Origin: CAVZCC01 sp963773765
GTDB lineage: Bacteria; Actinomycetota; Acidimicrobiia; Acidimicrobiales; Microtrichaceae
Direction: 5' to 3'
Assembly (NCBI GenBank): GCA_963773765.1
Contig: CAVZCC010000005.1
Span: 186,001-250,000, forward strand
Length of the DNA: 64,000 nucleotides
Every line of letters begins with the position of its first letter. Position 1 is the stretch's first letter. A model generated the notes under the pieces. The model was not told where the DNA came from, ran no database searches, and worked only from the letters and a program-made list of their open reading frames with translations. Positions 46,001-54,523 of the stretch are shown here, one piece after another. The translations under genes and the position numbers were made by a program.

Positions 46001-47815
46001 GGCGACGTCTTCGGCAACGGCATGCTCCTGTCGCACAGCCTGCGCCTGGTGGCCGCGTTCGACCACCGGCACGTGTTCCTGGATCCCGAACCCGACCCGG
46101 AGCGGAGCTGGGAGGAGCGTTCCCGCCTGTTCGAACTGCCCCGCTCGTCCTGGGACGACTACGACCGGACCGTGCTCAGCCCCGGCGCCATGATCGTGCC
46201 GCGGTCGGCCAAGCGGGTGGTGCTGACCCCGCAGGTCCGGGCCCTGCTCGGGGTGGACGCCCACGAGCTCGCCCTGCCCGACCTCATCCGGGCGGTGCTG
46301 TGCTCGAGCGCCGACCTGCTCTACTTCGGCGGCATCGGCACCTACGTGAAGGCCTCCGCCGAGTCCGCCGGCGCCGTCGGCGACCCCCCCAACGACGAGA
46401 TCCGTGTCGATGCCGCGGACCTCCGGGTCCGGGTGGTGGGTGAGGGCGCCAACCTGGGCATGACGCCGGCGGCCCGGGTGGAGTTCGCGGCCGGGGGCGG
46501 CCTGATCAACTCCGACGCCATCGACAACTCCGCCGGCGTGGACTCCTCCGACCACGAGGTGAACCTCAAGATCCTGCTGTCCGGGCCGGAGCGGTCGGGG
46601 CGGATCGACCGGGCCGAGCGGAACCAGTTGCTCGACGAGGTCGTCGCCGACGTCGTGGACCGGGTCCTGGGCAATGTGGCCAAGCAGAACCGGGCGCTGA
46701 CCCGGGGCGTGGCCCAGTCCCGGGCGGCGCTCGAGCCCTACCTCTCCCTGCTGTTCAACCTGGAGGCGTCCGGCGCGGTGGAGCGTGAGACCCACGCCCT
46801 GCCGGCCGGGAGCGAGGTACGCAACCGGCGCGAACGGGGCGACGGCCTGTACCGACCCGAGCTGGCCGTGATCCTGGCCGCGACCAAGGAGTGGCTGGCG
46901 ACCGAGTTGCTGGCATCCGACCTCCCCGAGCGCGAGCCACTGGGGGAGCTCGCCGAGCGGTACTTCCCCGCGGTGCTCGCCGCCCGGTTCGCAGCTGCCG
47001 TGGACGGCCACCCGTTGCGGCGGGAGATCATCGCCTCCCGGTTGGCCAACGAGATCGTGGACCGCATGGGTGCCACCTGGGTGCCGGAGCTGGTGCGGCG
47101 CAGCGGCCAGGATCCGGCAGTGGCCATGGCCGCGTACTGGATGGCACGGGAGACCGCCCGCATCGGCTCGTGGTGGCAGGCCATCGACGGTGCGGACCTG
47201 TCCGACCGGGACACGCTGTGGGACCCCGCCGAGGAGGTCATCGACGCCCTGGCCGGCGACTACCTGCGGCGCGGGGTGGCCCAGGCGTGGCGCTGGACCG
47301 AGATCGAGCGCAACGCCGCCGCCGCCGCGGTGCTGGCCCGGCTCCGCTCCGACGGCACCGACGCCGAGGACGCCACGCTCCCCGGCGAACACCCCGGCGA
47401 ACGGGCGGAGCGCCTGCGGCGGCTGGCATTGGCACCGAGCCTGGCCGAGGTGGCCCAGCAGGCCGGCATCCCACCGGAGGACGCAGTGACCGCGTTCCTG
47501 GACGCCGGGCAGCGGTTCGGCCTGGACCGCCTGACGTGGGCCGTGTTCGGGTGCGGTCTGGACCCGACCGACACCTGGAGCCAACGGCACCGGGAGAGCC
47601 TCCTGTTCGACCTGGACCGGCTGCGCCGGGCCGCGGCCGGCGTCCTGCTGGGGGGCGTGGACCTGACCGAGCTGGACGGCCGCCTCGCGGCGCTGGAGCC
47701 CCGGGTGGACGAGGCGATCGAGAACGCCACCGACCGGCTGGATCCGCTGGCGGTGGTTGCTGCGGAGCTGTGGCTGGTGGTGGAGGAGGAGGCCGGCGGC
47801 ATCCCCCGGGCCTGA
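43061..47815 (+). CDS. gdh: Large NAD-specific glutamate dehydrogenase
   Basis: 1584 residues, the normal size of the 180-kDa class: L-glutamate + NAD + water to 2-oxoglutarate + ammonium, a catabolic cytosolic enzyme. The N-terminal half holds the regulatory ACT-like segments. The catalytic core is plain: [43 protein letters not shown] with the catalytic lysines, [25 protein letters not shown], and the NAD-binding stretch [20 protein letters not shown]. It begins at the ATG at 43061 after GAGGGGGGA and is a single uninterrupted frame, unlike many neighbours. It is divergent from the DUF3097 operon and convergent with the methyltransferase three bases on. Confidence 0.93.
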   Translation: [1584 protein letters not shown]

Positions 47816-47818
47816 CCG

Positions 47819-49344
47819 TCAGGCGGTGCCGGTTCCGACGGCCAGGTCCGTCAGGCGGGAGAGGTCGTCGGGTGAGCGCAGGTCGATGACGTCCCACACC
47901 GGACGGCCGGGGCCGCGGACCGCGTCCAGTGCCGCGGCCGGGGGTGTGCCCGGGGCCGGGAGGTCCGTGGTGAGCAACAGGAGCGGGCGGGCCGGGTCCA
48001 TCTCGCGCAGGACGGCGGCCTTGCCGAGGGCCCGCCACAGCACGTCTGCGCGCCGCAGGCCGGGCCGCGTGCCGGAGAACGCGCCACACACGTCCACCAG
48101 GACGGTGGCGCCATCGGCGCCGACGGCGGAGAAGCTGACGTCCACACCGGCGCCTGCCCGCACGTCCGGCGTGACCTGCGAGAACCCGGCCCGCTCCAGA
48201 GCGGTCCGGGCCACGTCCTTGGCCGACCATCCCTGGGCCAGGGCGGAAGCGACGGTCGGGGGAACAGGGCCGACGGCGGAACCCGCGCCGGAACCGGCGT
48301 CGGGAGCGGTCTCCGCACGCGTGATGTGGGCGCCATCCTGACCTGCACCGGGAGCGCCGCGCCGTCCGCCACGGCGTCGACCTCCACCTGGATGCGCCCA
48401 CGGGCCCGCTCGACGTACGCGGGGTCCGTGTCGTACCCGACGAAGTGGCGGCCGGTGCGGACCGCGGCCACCCCCGTGGTGCCCGACCCCATGAACGGGT
48501 CCAGGACCAGGTCGTCGACGTAGGTGTAGAGGTGGATGAGCCGTTCCGGCAGGGCCACGGGGAACGGGGCGGGGTGCCCGACGCGGGTGGCCGACTCCGC
48601 CGGGAGCTCCCACACGTCCAGGGTGGCGTCCATGAACTCGTCACGGGTGAGCGAGGACACCGACGGGAGACCGTCCCGGTCCCGGCGCCGGGCGGTCTCC
48701 GCCCGGTCGAACCGTCCCTTGGACGCCACGACCACGCGCTCGGTGAGGTCCCGCAGGACCGGGTTCCCGGGGCGCTGGAAGGAACCCCAGGCGCAGTTGC
48801 CTGCGGCGCCGCGCTGCTTCTGCCAGATGACCTCTCCCCGGAGCAGGAGCCGCAACCGGTCCTGGAGGATGGCGATGACGTCCGCCGAGAGCGACCGGTA
48901 GGGCCGCCGTCCGAGGTTGGCGACGTTCACGGCGATCCGACCGCCGGGCTCCAGCGTGCGGACGCACTCGGCGAAGACCTCGGTGAGCATCTCCAGGTAG
49001 TCCAGGTAGGACCCGGGCACGTGGCCCTCCCCCAGCGCCTCCTCGTACTCCTTGCCCGCGAAGTACGGGGGCGAGGTGACCACGAGGGCCACGGAGCGGT
49101 CGGCCACCTTGCCCATGGAACGGGAGTCCCCGCAGAACACGTCGTCCAGGGCCCGCTCCGCCTCACCGGCCGCAGCCGGCGCCTCCGAGGTGGTCACGTC
49201 CGGAGCGGCGAAGCGGGCGTAGAACTCCGATGAGTCGTGGCTCTCCCGCTTGGACACGCCGAACGCCGAGGTGGACGTGGACGCGGTCCGGCGACGCTTC
49301 TTGGGGGCACCGGATGGGTCCGGCGTGGCGGGTGTGCTGGGCAC
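47819..49344 (-). CDS. DNA methyltransferase (N4-cytosine type) with extra C-terminal domain, one frameshift
   Basis: About 508 residues. Residues about 50-330 form a beta-class site-specific DNA methyltransferase: DDVFCGDSRSM, catalytic TSPPY (motif IV of N4-cytosine enzymes), GGRIAVNVANLG, and the AdoMet loop LDPFMGSGTTGVAAVRTGR. After a frameshift near 48335 a second domain of about 150 residues follows (GWSAKDVARTALERAGFSQVTPDVRAGAGVDVSFSAV, TVLVDVCGAFSG, RADVLWRALGKAAVL, LLLLTTDLPAPG). Its D...DVC arrangement recalls the PD-(D/E)XK fold, but the active-site Lys is missing. No separate endonuclease or specificity gene is adjacent. The GTG start is leaderless behind TAGGAT (49351-49356). 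It is probably an orphan methylase. Confidence 0.8.
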
Positions 49345-49350
49345 GGACGG

Positions 49351-49356
49351 ATCCTA
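49351..49356 (-). promoter_or_regulatory. TAGGAT -10 box, leaderless start of the methyltransferase
   Basis: TAGGAT on the minus strand ends six bases before the GTG at 49344. Confidence 0.45.
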
Positions 49357-49460
49357 CGCGGGAGGACCGACAGTGAACGGGCCGGACGGCCCCGGCGTCA
49401 CTCGTCGGCGCGTGGCCGGCCGTGGCGCCGGCTGCCCGGGACGGCCCCGCCGGGCCGACC

Positions 49461-50375
49461 TCAGTACCGCAGGCCCGGGGCGCGGGTGCCGAACACGTCG
49501 GTGGCCAGCTGCATGCCGAGCTTGGTGGCGTCCCAACGCTTGCCGCCGTTGTTGATGGTGGCGCCGTCGGTCCAGCCCGTCATCAGGATGATGTTCTCCG
49601 CCACCGCCCGGATGACCTGGCCGGTCACGTGGTCGGCCTCGTCGGAGGCCAGCCACGCCACCAACGGTGACGAGACCGCCGGGTCCATCCGGTTCCACTC
49701 CTCCTCGGGCACCTCGTCGGCCTCGATGACGGCGGGGGCGTTGGGCATGGTGCCGGTGATCCGGGTGGCGGCCGCGGGGCCCACGGCGTTGACCGTGACG
49801 CCCATCTTGTAGAGCTCCAGGCTCAGCGTCTGGGTCAGGCTGGCGATGGCGGCCTTGGCCGGGGCGTAGTTGGACTGGCCGAAGTTCCCGGTCAGCCCGG
49901 CACCGGACACGGTGTTGATGATCCGCCCGTCCACCTTCTGGCCGGTGGCCTTGTTGACCGAGCGCCAGTGCACCGCGGCGTGCTTGCAGGGGATCCAGGT
50001 GCCCCGCAGGTGGACCTTCAGCACGGCGTCGAAGTCCTCCACGGTCATGTTGAAGATGGAGCCGTCGCGGACGATGCCGGCGTTGTTGACCAGGATGTCC
50101 AGGCGACCGAACTGGTCGACCGCCTGGGCGATCATCTCGCCCGCCTGGTCGAAGTCGGACACATCGGCGTAGTTGGACGCCGCGGTGCCGCCCCGCTCCG
50201 TGATGATGCCCACGGTCAGGTCGGCGTCGCGCCCCGCGCCCTCACCGGTGACGGACCCGCCCAGGTCGTTGACGATGACGGTGGCACCGTGCTTGGCCAG
50301 TTCCAGCGCGTGGCCACGGCCGATGCCGTGCCCTGCGCCGGTGACGATCGCGACCTTGCCGTCGAGCATGCCCAT
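49461..50375 (-). CDS. Short-chain dehydrogenase, 17-beta-HSD4/hydroxyacyl-CoA dehydrogenase-like
   Basis: 304 residues; a classical SDR with NAD-binding TGAGHGIGRG, the NNAG motif (ILVNNAGIVRDG), and the catalytic Ser-Tyr-Lys in NTVSGAGLTGNFGQSNYAPAKAA. KVHLRGTWIPCKHAA and IVNDLGG resemble the (3R)-hydroxyacyl-CoA dehydrogenase part of multifunctional enzyme type 2, as found in actinobacterial sterol side-chain and fatty-acid beta-oxidation. GGAGGAG eight bases before the ATG supports the start. A CTGACG-N3-CGTCAG palindrome lies 32 bases upstream, shared with two acyl-CoA ligase genes. It probably oxidises 3-hydroxyacyl-CoA or a hydroxysteroid. Confidence 0.85.
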   Translation of the reverse strand: MGMLDGKVAIVTGAGHGIGRGHALELAKHGATVIVNDLGGSVTGEGAGRDADLTVGIITERGGTAASNYADVSDFDQAGEMIAQAVDQFGRLDILVNNAGIVRDGSIFNMTVEDFDAVLKVHLRGTWIPCKHAAVHWRSVNKATGQKVDGRIINTVSGAGLTGNFGQSNYAPAKAAIASLTQTLSLELYKMGVTVNAVGPAAATRITGTMPNAPAVIEADEVPEEEWNRMDPAVSSPLVAWLASDEADHVTGQVIRAVAENIILMTGWTDGATINNGGKRWDATKLGMQLATDVFGTRAPGLRY

Positions 50376-50406
50376 GGATGACTCCTCCGAAGACCGATCC
50401 CCGTAC

Positions 50407-50421
50407 CTGACGGGTCGTCAG
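50407..50421. promoter_or_regulatory. CTGACG-N3-CGTCAG palindrome (operator candidate, site B)
   Basis: The same 15-base palindrome as at 3725 and 56102, here with spacer GGT, 32 bases upstream of the SDR start. It is followed by TCCTAGGG, much as site C is followed by TCTAGGG. Confidence 0.6.
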
Positions 50422-50480
50422 ATCCTAGGGGGCGGCCTCGGGGGCGCCCAAAAGGCACCCCGCCGCGGGCCGGACGGGCC

Positions 50481-51290
50481 TCAGGCCTCCTCGACGCCCT
50501 CGGCCTCGGACTCGCCGGTCTGGAACTCGTCACCGCCCGTTGCCACCTTCCAGGCGACAGCTCCCAGCACGCCGCCGATCAGCGGGGCGACGATGAAGAG
50601 CCAGAGCTGCGTGAGCGCGGTGCCACGCTCGAACAACGCCGGGCCCAGGGACCGGGCCGGGTTCACGCTGGTGTTGGTGATCGGGATGCTGATCATGTGG
50701 ATCAGCGCCAACATCAGGCCGATGCCCAGGGCGGCCTGGGCCTTGGACGCGGCCTTGGTCGTCACGCCCAGGATCACGATCAGGAACAGCGCCGTCAGCA
50801 CCACCTCGGCGATGAAGGCGGCCGGCAGGTCGTAGAAGAACCGCCCGTTCTCCTGGCCGTAGGCGTTGGAGGCGAAGGCGCCCTGTGTGATCTCGAAACC
50901 GCCCGGCCGCCCGGCCTGGATGGCCCACAGCACCCCCACCGCGGCGATGGCAGCGACGCACTGCACGATCACGTAGGCCGGGACGTCCTTCCAGTCGAAG
51001 CGCTTGGCGGTGGCCAGCCCCACCGACACGGCCGGGTTGAAGTGCCCGCCGGACACGTGGCCCAGCGCGTAGGCACCGCAGACCACCGTGAGGCCGAAGG
51101 CGAGGCTGACGCCCAGGTAGCCGATGCCGGAGTCGACGACGCCGGCCACGCCGATGTCCAGTCCGCCGACGCCCACGTTCCCCTTGGCCCCGTTGAGTGC
51201 CTTGGCCGCGAAGATGGCGGAGCCGCAGCCTCCGAGCACCAGCAGGAACGTACCGATGAACTCGGCACCGAGTTTCTTGCCCAGGTCCAT
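50481..51290 (-). CDS. aqpZ: Aquaporin Z-type water channel
   Basis: 269 residues with six membrane helices and the two half-helix NPA boxes of aquaporins (GGHFNPAVSVG and NTSVNPARSLG). The start MDLGKKLGAEFIGTFLLVLGGCGSAIFAA and the Arg directly after the second NPA are typical of the water-selective AqpZ group. There is an inserted external loop (AYGQENGRFFYDLPA) and an acidic C-terminal tail (DEFQTGESEAEGVEEA). GGAG lies seven bases before the ATG. It is divergent from the potassium uptake genes, so the locus has an osmotic theme. Confidence 0.93.
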   Translation of the reverse strand: MDLGKKLGAEFIGTFLLVLGGCGSAIFAAKALNGAKGNVGVGGLDIGVAGVVDSGIGYLGVSLAFGLTVVCGAYALGHVSGGHFNPAVSVGLATAKRFDWKDVPAYVIVQCVAAIAAVGVLWAIQAGRPGGFEITQGAFASNAYGQENGRFFYDLPAAFIAEVVLTALFLIVILGVTTKAASKAQAALGIGLMLALIHMISIPITNTSVNPARSLGPALFERGTALTQLWLFIVAPLIGGVLGAVAWKVATGGDEFQTGESEAEGVEEA

Positions 51291-51364
51291 GGAATGCTCC
51301 GTTCGTGCAGGGGACGCGACAACTCCGTCAAAGGTACTGACACCGACGGGGCGGGCCGCGGACC

Positions 51365-51370
51365 TAGCTT
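51365..51370 (+). promoter_or_regulatory. TAGCTT -10 box, leaderless start of the TrkH-like gene
   Basis: TAGCTT ends eight bases before the ATG at 51379, and no Shine-Dalgarno sequence is present. Confidence 0.45.
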
Positions 51371-51378
51371 TCCCGGCA

Positions 51379-52731
51379 ATGTCCGGCCCGACGCGCCCCC
51401 GGCGTTCCCTGATCGACCACCCGGCGCGCTACGTCCTGACGTCGTTCGTGGTCACGATCTCGGTGGGCACCGTCCTGCTCCTCCTGCCCTTCTCCAGTGC
51501 CCCGGACCGGTCCACGTCCCTGTTGCAGGCCGCGTTCACCTCGACCTCCGCCGTCTGTGTCACCGGCCTGTCCGTGGTGGACACCGGGACGCACTGGAGC
51601 GGGTTCGGACAGGTGGTCCTGCTGGTCCTGGTGGAGGTCGGCGGGCTGGGGTTCATGACGCTGGCCTCGCTCATCGTGATCCTGCTGTCGCGCCGGCTGG
51701 GCCTGCGACGCCAACTGGTGGCGTCCACGGAGCGGGGCGTGCTCAGCCTGGGCGACGTCCGCAGCGTGCTCCGCAGCGTCGGCCTGGTCACGCTGGTGGT
51801 GCAGCTGACCGTCGCCGTCGTGCTCGCCCTCCGCCTGCGTTCCACCACCGACCTGGGGCCGGGCCGGGCCGTGTGGTACGGCCTGTTCCACTCGGTCATG
51901 GCGTTCAACAACGCGGGGTTCTCCCTCTACCCCGACAACCTGGTGGGCTTCGCCGGTGACTGGTTGATCCTGGTGCCGATCATGGTGGGCATCGTGATCG
52001 GTGGACTGGGCTTTCCCGTCCTGGTCGACCTGTACCGGACGCGGGCGCGATGGAGGGTCCTGACGCTGCACTCCAAGGTCACCCTGGCCGCGACGGGCGG
52101 CCTGCTGCTGGCCGGGTTCCTCCTCCTGACGGCCTTCGAGTGGCGGAACCCGGAGACACTCGGGGCCATGCCGGTCGGCGAGAAGTTCCTCAACGGGACC
52201 TTCGCCTCGGTCACGCCCCGCACGGCCGGGTTCAACACCATCCAGATCGGGGCCATGCGGCCCGAGTCGCAGCTGACCACGATCGCCCTCATGTTCGTGG
52301 GGGCGGGTTCGGCCGGCACCAGCGGTGGCATCAAGGTGGGGACCTTCGCCGTGTTGGCCATGGTGGTGTGGAGCCAGGTGCGAGGCGACCGTGACGTGAC
52401 CGGGTTCAGGCGACGCATCCCGGAATCCACCATCAAGCAGGCCATCACCGTCACCGCCCTGGCCATGACCGTGGTCCTGGGCGCCGCCGCCGTCATCCTG
52501 GCGCCCACCCGGTTCGCCCTCGGGGCCGCGGTGTTCGAGGCGGTCTCGGCCTTCGGCACCGTCGGGCTGAGCACCGGGATCACCCCCCGGTTACCGGGGT
52601 TCGACCAGGTCGTGCTGATGTTGTTGATGCTGGTCGGCCGGGTCGGGCCGATCACCCTGGGAGCGGCCCTGGTGCTGCGCAACCGGCCCAACCGCTACCG
52701 ACTCCCCGAGGAAGGACCCCTCATTGGCTGA
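51379..52731 (+). CDS. trkH: TrkH/KtrB potassium uptake channel subunit
   Basis: 450 residues, membrane-embedded. The four selectivity-filter loops of the SKT superfamily are visible: SAVCVTGLSV, MAFNNAGFSL, VTPRTAGFNT and SAFGTVGLST, separated by paired helices. The gating-loop region with repeated Gly (GAGSAGTSGGIKVGTF) is conserved. It takes up K+ (and possibly Na+) with the RCK regulator encoded immediately downstream. The length is of KtrB type rather than the longer E. coli TrkH. The start is leaderless behind TAGCTT. Confidence 0.92.
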   Translation: MSGPTRPRRSLIDHPARYVLTSFVVTISVGTVLLLLPFSSAPDRSTSLLQAAFTSTSAVCVTGLSVVDTGTHWSGFGQVVLLVLVEVGGLGFMTLASLIVILLSRRLGLRRQLVASTERGVLSLGDVRSVLRSVGLVTLVVQLTVAVVLALRLRSTTDLGPGRAVWYGLFHSVMAFNNAGFSLYPDNLVGFAGDWLILVPIMVGIVIGGLGFPVLVDLYRTRARWRVLTLHSKVTLAATGGLLLAGFLLLTAFEWRNPETLGAMPVGEKFLNGTFASVTPRTAGFNTIQIGAMRPESQLTTIALMFVGAGSAGTSGGIKVGTFAVLAMVVWSQVRGDRDVTGFRRRIPESTIKQAITVTALAMTVVLGAAAVILAPTRFALGAAVFEAVSAFGTVGLSTGITPRLPGFDQVVLMLLMLVGRVGPITLGAALVLRNRPNRYRLPEEGPLIG

Positions 52732-53392
52732 GCGACGTCTCCGACCCGAAACCGTGGTGGTGATCGGACTGGGCCGCTTCGGCCTGGCCCTGGCCGAGCA
52801 GCTCCAGGCACTGGGCCAGGAGGTCCTGGGCATCGACTCCCGGCCCGACCTGGTCCAGGCCGCGGCCGGCCTGGTGACCTATGTGGTCCAGGGCGACGCC
52901 ACCGACCCCGAGGTGCTGCGCCAGCTCGGGATCGACTCCGTGGACCGGGCCGTGGTGGCCATCGGTGACGACATGCAGTCGAGCATCCTGGCCACCGCCG
53001 GCCTGGCCGACATCGGCGTCCGTTCGGTGCTGGCGAAGGCCGTCACCGAGCAGCACGCCCGCATCCTGGAGCGGGTGGGAGCAACCAACGTCGTGTTCCC
53101 GGAACGCGACATGGGTCGTCGCGTGGCCCACCGGCTGAGCGGGAACGTGCTGGAGTACTTCCAGGTGGACGAAGGCTTCGCCCTGGTGGAGACGCCGCTG
53201 CCCCGGCGCTACGTCGGCTCCACCCTGGCCCACGCCGCCATCCGGGAGGAGCACGACGTCACAGTGGTGTGCGTGAAGCCGGCCGACGGTGGGTTCACCC
53301 ACGCCACACCGGAACGGATGCTCCGGGCGGGGGACGTGGTCATGGTGGCCGGGTCGACCCGCGACGTGGAGCGGTTCAGTCGGCAGGCGTGA
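52724..53392 (+). CDS. trkA: TrkA/KtrA potassium channel regulatory (RCK) protein
   Basis: 222 residues. The N-terminal RCK domain has a nucleotide-binding Rossmann loop VVVIGLGRFGLALAEQL, acid IDSRPD, and GDATDPEVLRQLGI. The C-terminal RCK_C part is LVETPLPRRYVGSTLAHAAIREEHDVTVVCVK. It binds ATP/ADP or NAD(H) and gates TrkH/KtrB from the cytosolic side. It starts at a TTG overlapping the end of the channel gene by eight bases, with GAGGAAGG eight bases upstream, so translation of the two is coupled. It overlaps the convergent GNAT gene by 17 bases. Confidence 0.92.
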   Translation: MAERRLRPETVVVIGLGRFGLALAEQLQALGQEVLGIDSRPDLVQAAAGLVTYVVQGDATDPEVLRQLGIDSVDRAVVAIGDDMQSSILATAGLADIGVRSVLAKAVTEQHARILERVGATNVVFPERDMGRRVAHRLSGNVLEYFQVDEGFALVETPLPRRYVGSTLAHAAIREEHDVTVVCVKPADGGFTHATPERMLRAGDVVMVAGSTRDVERFSRQA

Positions 53393-53906
53393 CCGCGGGA
53401 CGAGCCAGCACGCGCTCGAGCAGCTGCACCTGCACGGTGCCCCGGTAGGTCCACTGCCGTCCCACCTCCACGAACCCGAGCGCGGCGTGGAACGCCTGGG
53501 AGCCGGGATTGGGCGGCTCCAGGTTCACCTCGGCGTCGACCCTGGACGCCCCATGGGCCTCGGCGTGGGCGAACACCGCCTGGTACAGCCGCCGGCCCAG
53601 GCCGGAGCCCCGGGCCGACTCGTCCACCGCGATCCGGTCCACGTAGCGGAAGTCGTCCGAGCGCTCCGAGAAGAACCGGTAGTTGGGTGAGCCGTAGTCG
53701 GCGCCGGGCGGCAGCACCAGCACGAACCCACCCAGCGTGCCGTCCACGTCGCGGGCGACCAGGGCCAGGCTGCAGGCCGAGACGATGGCGACGAGCGCCT
53801 CCCGGGTGGCGCTGCCCACATGGGGCACCCAGTGCTGGTTGAGGGCCAGGACGTCGTCCAGGTCGGCATCGGCCAGGGGCCTGAGGGACCACCGCTCCGA
53901 GGTCAT
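53376..53906 (-). CDS. GNAT-family N-acetyltransferase
   Basis: 176 residues. The acetyl-CoA-binding loop of the GNAT fold is VDRIAVDESARGSGLGRRLYQAV (R-x-x-G-x-G/A). N-terminal WSLRPLADADLDDVLALNQ and C-terminal AFHAALGFVEVGRQWTY complete the fold. The substrate is unknown. Its ATG overlaps the stop of the TMEM165/GDT1 gene (ATGA), so it is the last gene of a three-gene coupled operon with the ligase at 54520. Confidence 0.85.
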   Translation of the reverse strand: MTSERWSLRPLADADLDDVLALNQHWVPHVGSATREALVAIVSACSLALVARDVDGTLGGFVLVLPPGADYGSPNYRFFSERSDDFRYVDRIAVDESARGSGLGRRLYQAVFAHAEAHGASRVDAEVNLEPPNPGSQAFHAALGFVEVGRQWTYRGTVQVQLLERVLARPAVTPAD

Positions 53907-54523
53907 CCCTGCACCGCCTCCACCGCGGTCCACAGTGCGAGCAGGGCGAAGATGACCGCCGCCACCCGGCGCACGACCCGGATCGGCAGCCACCGCAACA
54001 GCTGCTGGCCGGCCACCACGCCGATGGCTGCCACCGACCACAGCGCGGCCAGCGCACCGACGGCCACGGCCAGGGCCTGGCCCGTCCTGGCCGCCATGCC
54101 GGCGGTGGTCAGCTGGGTCAGGTCGCCGAACTCGGCGACCAGGATGAGCCCGAAGCTCCGGGCCGCGATCCCGCCGAACCCGTGGGCCTCGCCCACCTCC
54201 TCGGTCTCCTCCTGGTCGTCGGCGGACCGCCACAACACCACCGCCCCGATGCCGAACAGCACGGCGACGGCGGCGTTGACGGGCCGGGTCGGCAGCTCGG
54301 ACAGCACCTTGCCCAGTGCCACGGCGATGACCACGTGGATGGTGAAGGCGGCGGCCACGCCGCACCACACCGCGAACGGCCGGCGGAACCTGGTGGTCAG
54401 CACCAGGGTGGCCATCATGGTCTTGTCCGGCAGCTCGGCCGGGAACACGGCCAGGAAGGTGGTCAGCGCCGCAGCCGCGGCGGTCGTGCCGGTGGCAGCG
54501 GCCAGCAGCGCCGACCCGGTCAC
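53903..54523 (-). CDS. TMEM165/GDT1-family cation (Mn2+/Ca2+) transporter
   Basis: 206 residues, six helices in two inverted halves. The two family motifs E-x-G-D-K/R-T/S are present in slightly altered form: AELPDKTMMATLVL in the first half and AEFGDLTQLTTAGM in the second, linked by an acidic loop (DDQEETEEVGE). Family members export Mn2+ or exchange Ca2+/H+. The GTG start overlaps the stop of the upstream acyl-CoA ligase, and its own stop overlaps the GNAT start. The link with a ligase is not explained by function. Confidence 0.85.
   Translation of the reverse strand: MTGSALLAAATGTTAAAAALTTFLAVFPAELPDKTMMATLVLTTRFRRPFAVWCGVAAAFTIHVVIAVALGKVLSELPTRPVNAAVAVLFGIGAVVLWRSADDQEETEEVGEAHGFGGIAARSFGLILVAEFGDLTQLTTAGMAARTGQALAVAVGALAALWSVAAIGVVAGQQLLRWLPIRVVRRVAAVIFALLALWTAVEAVQG

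Noticed and set aside
43490..47590. A 1366-codon open frame on the minus strand
   Set aside because: It lies wholly antisense to the well conserved glutamate dehydrogenase. Long antisense frames are expected in sequence this GC-rich, and its composition (His/Gln/Gly/Arg-rich, no domains) is that of a shadow.
47819..49344. A complete restriction-modification system
   Set aside because: No intact nuclease motif or separate endonuclease gene is visible. Only the methyltransferase and a doubtful nuclease-like tail are supported.
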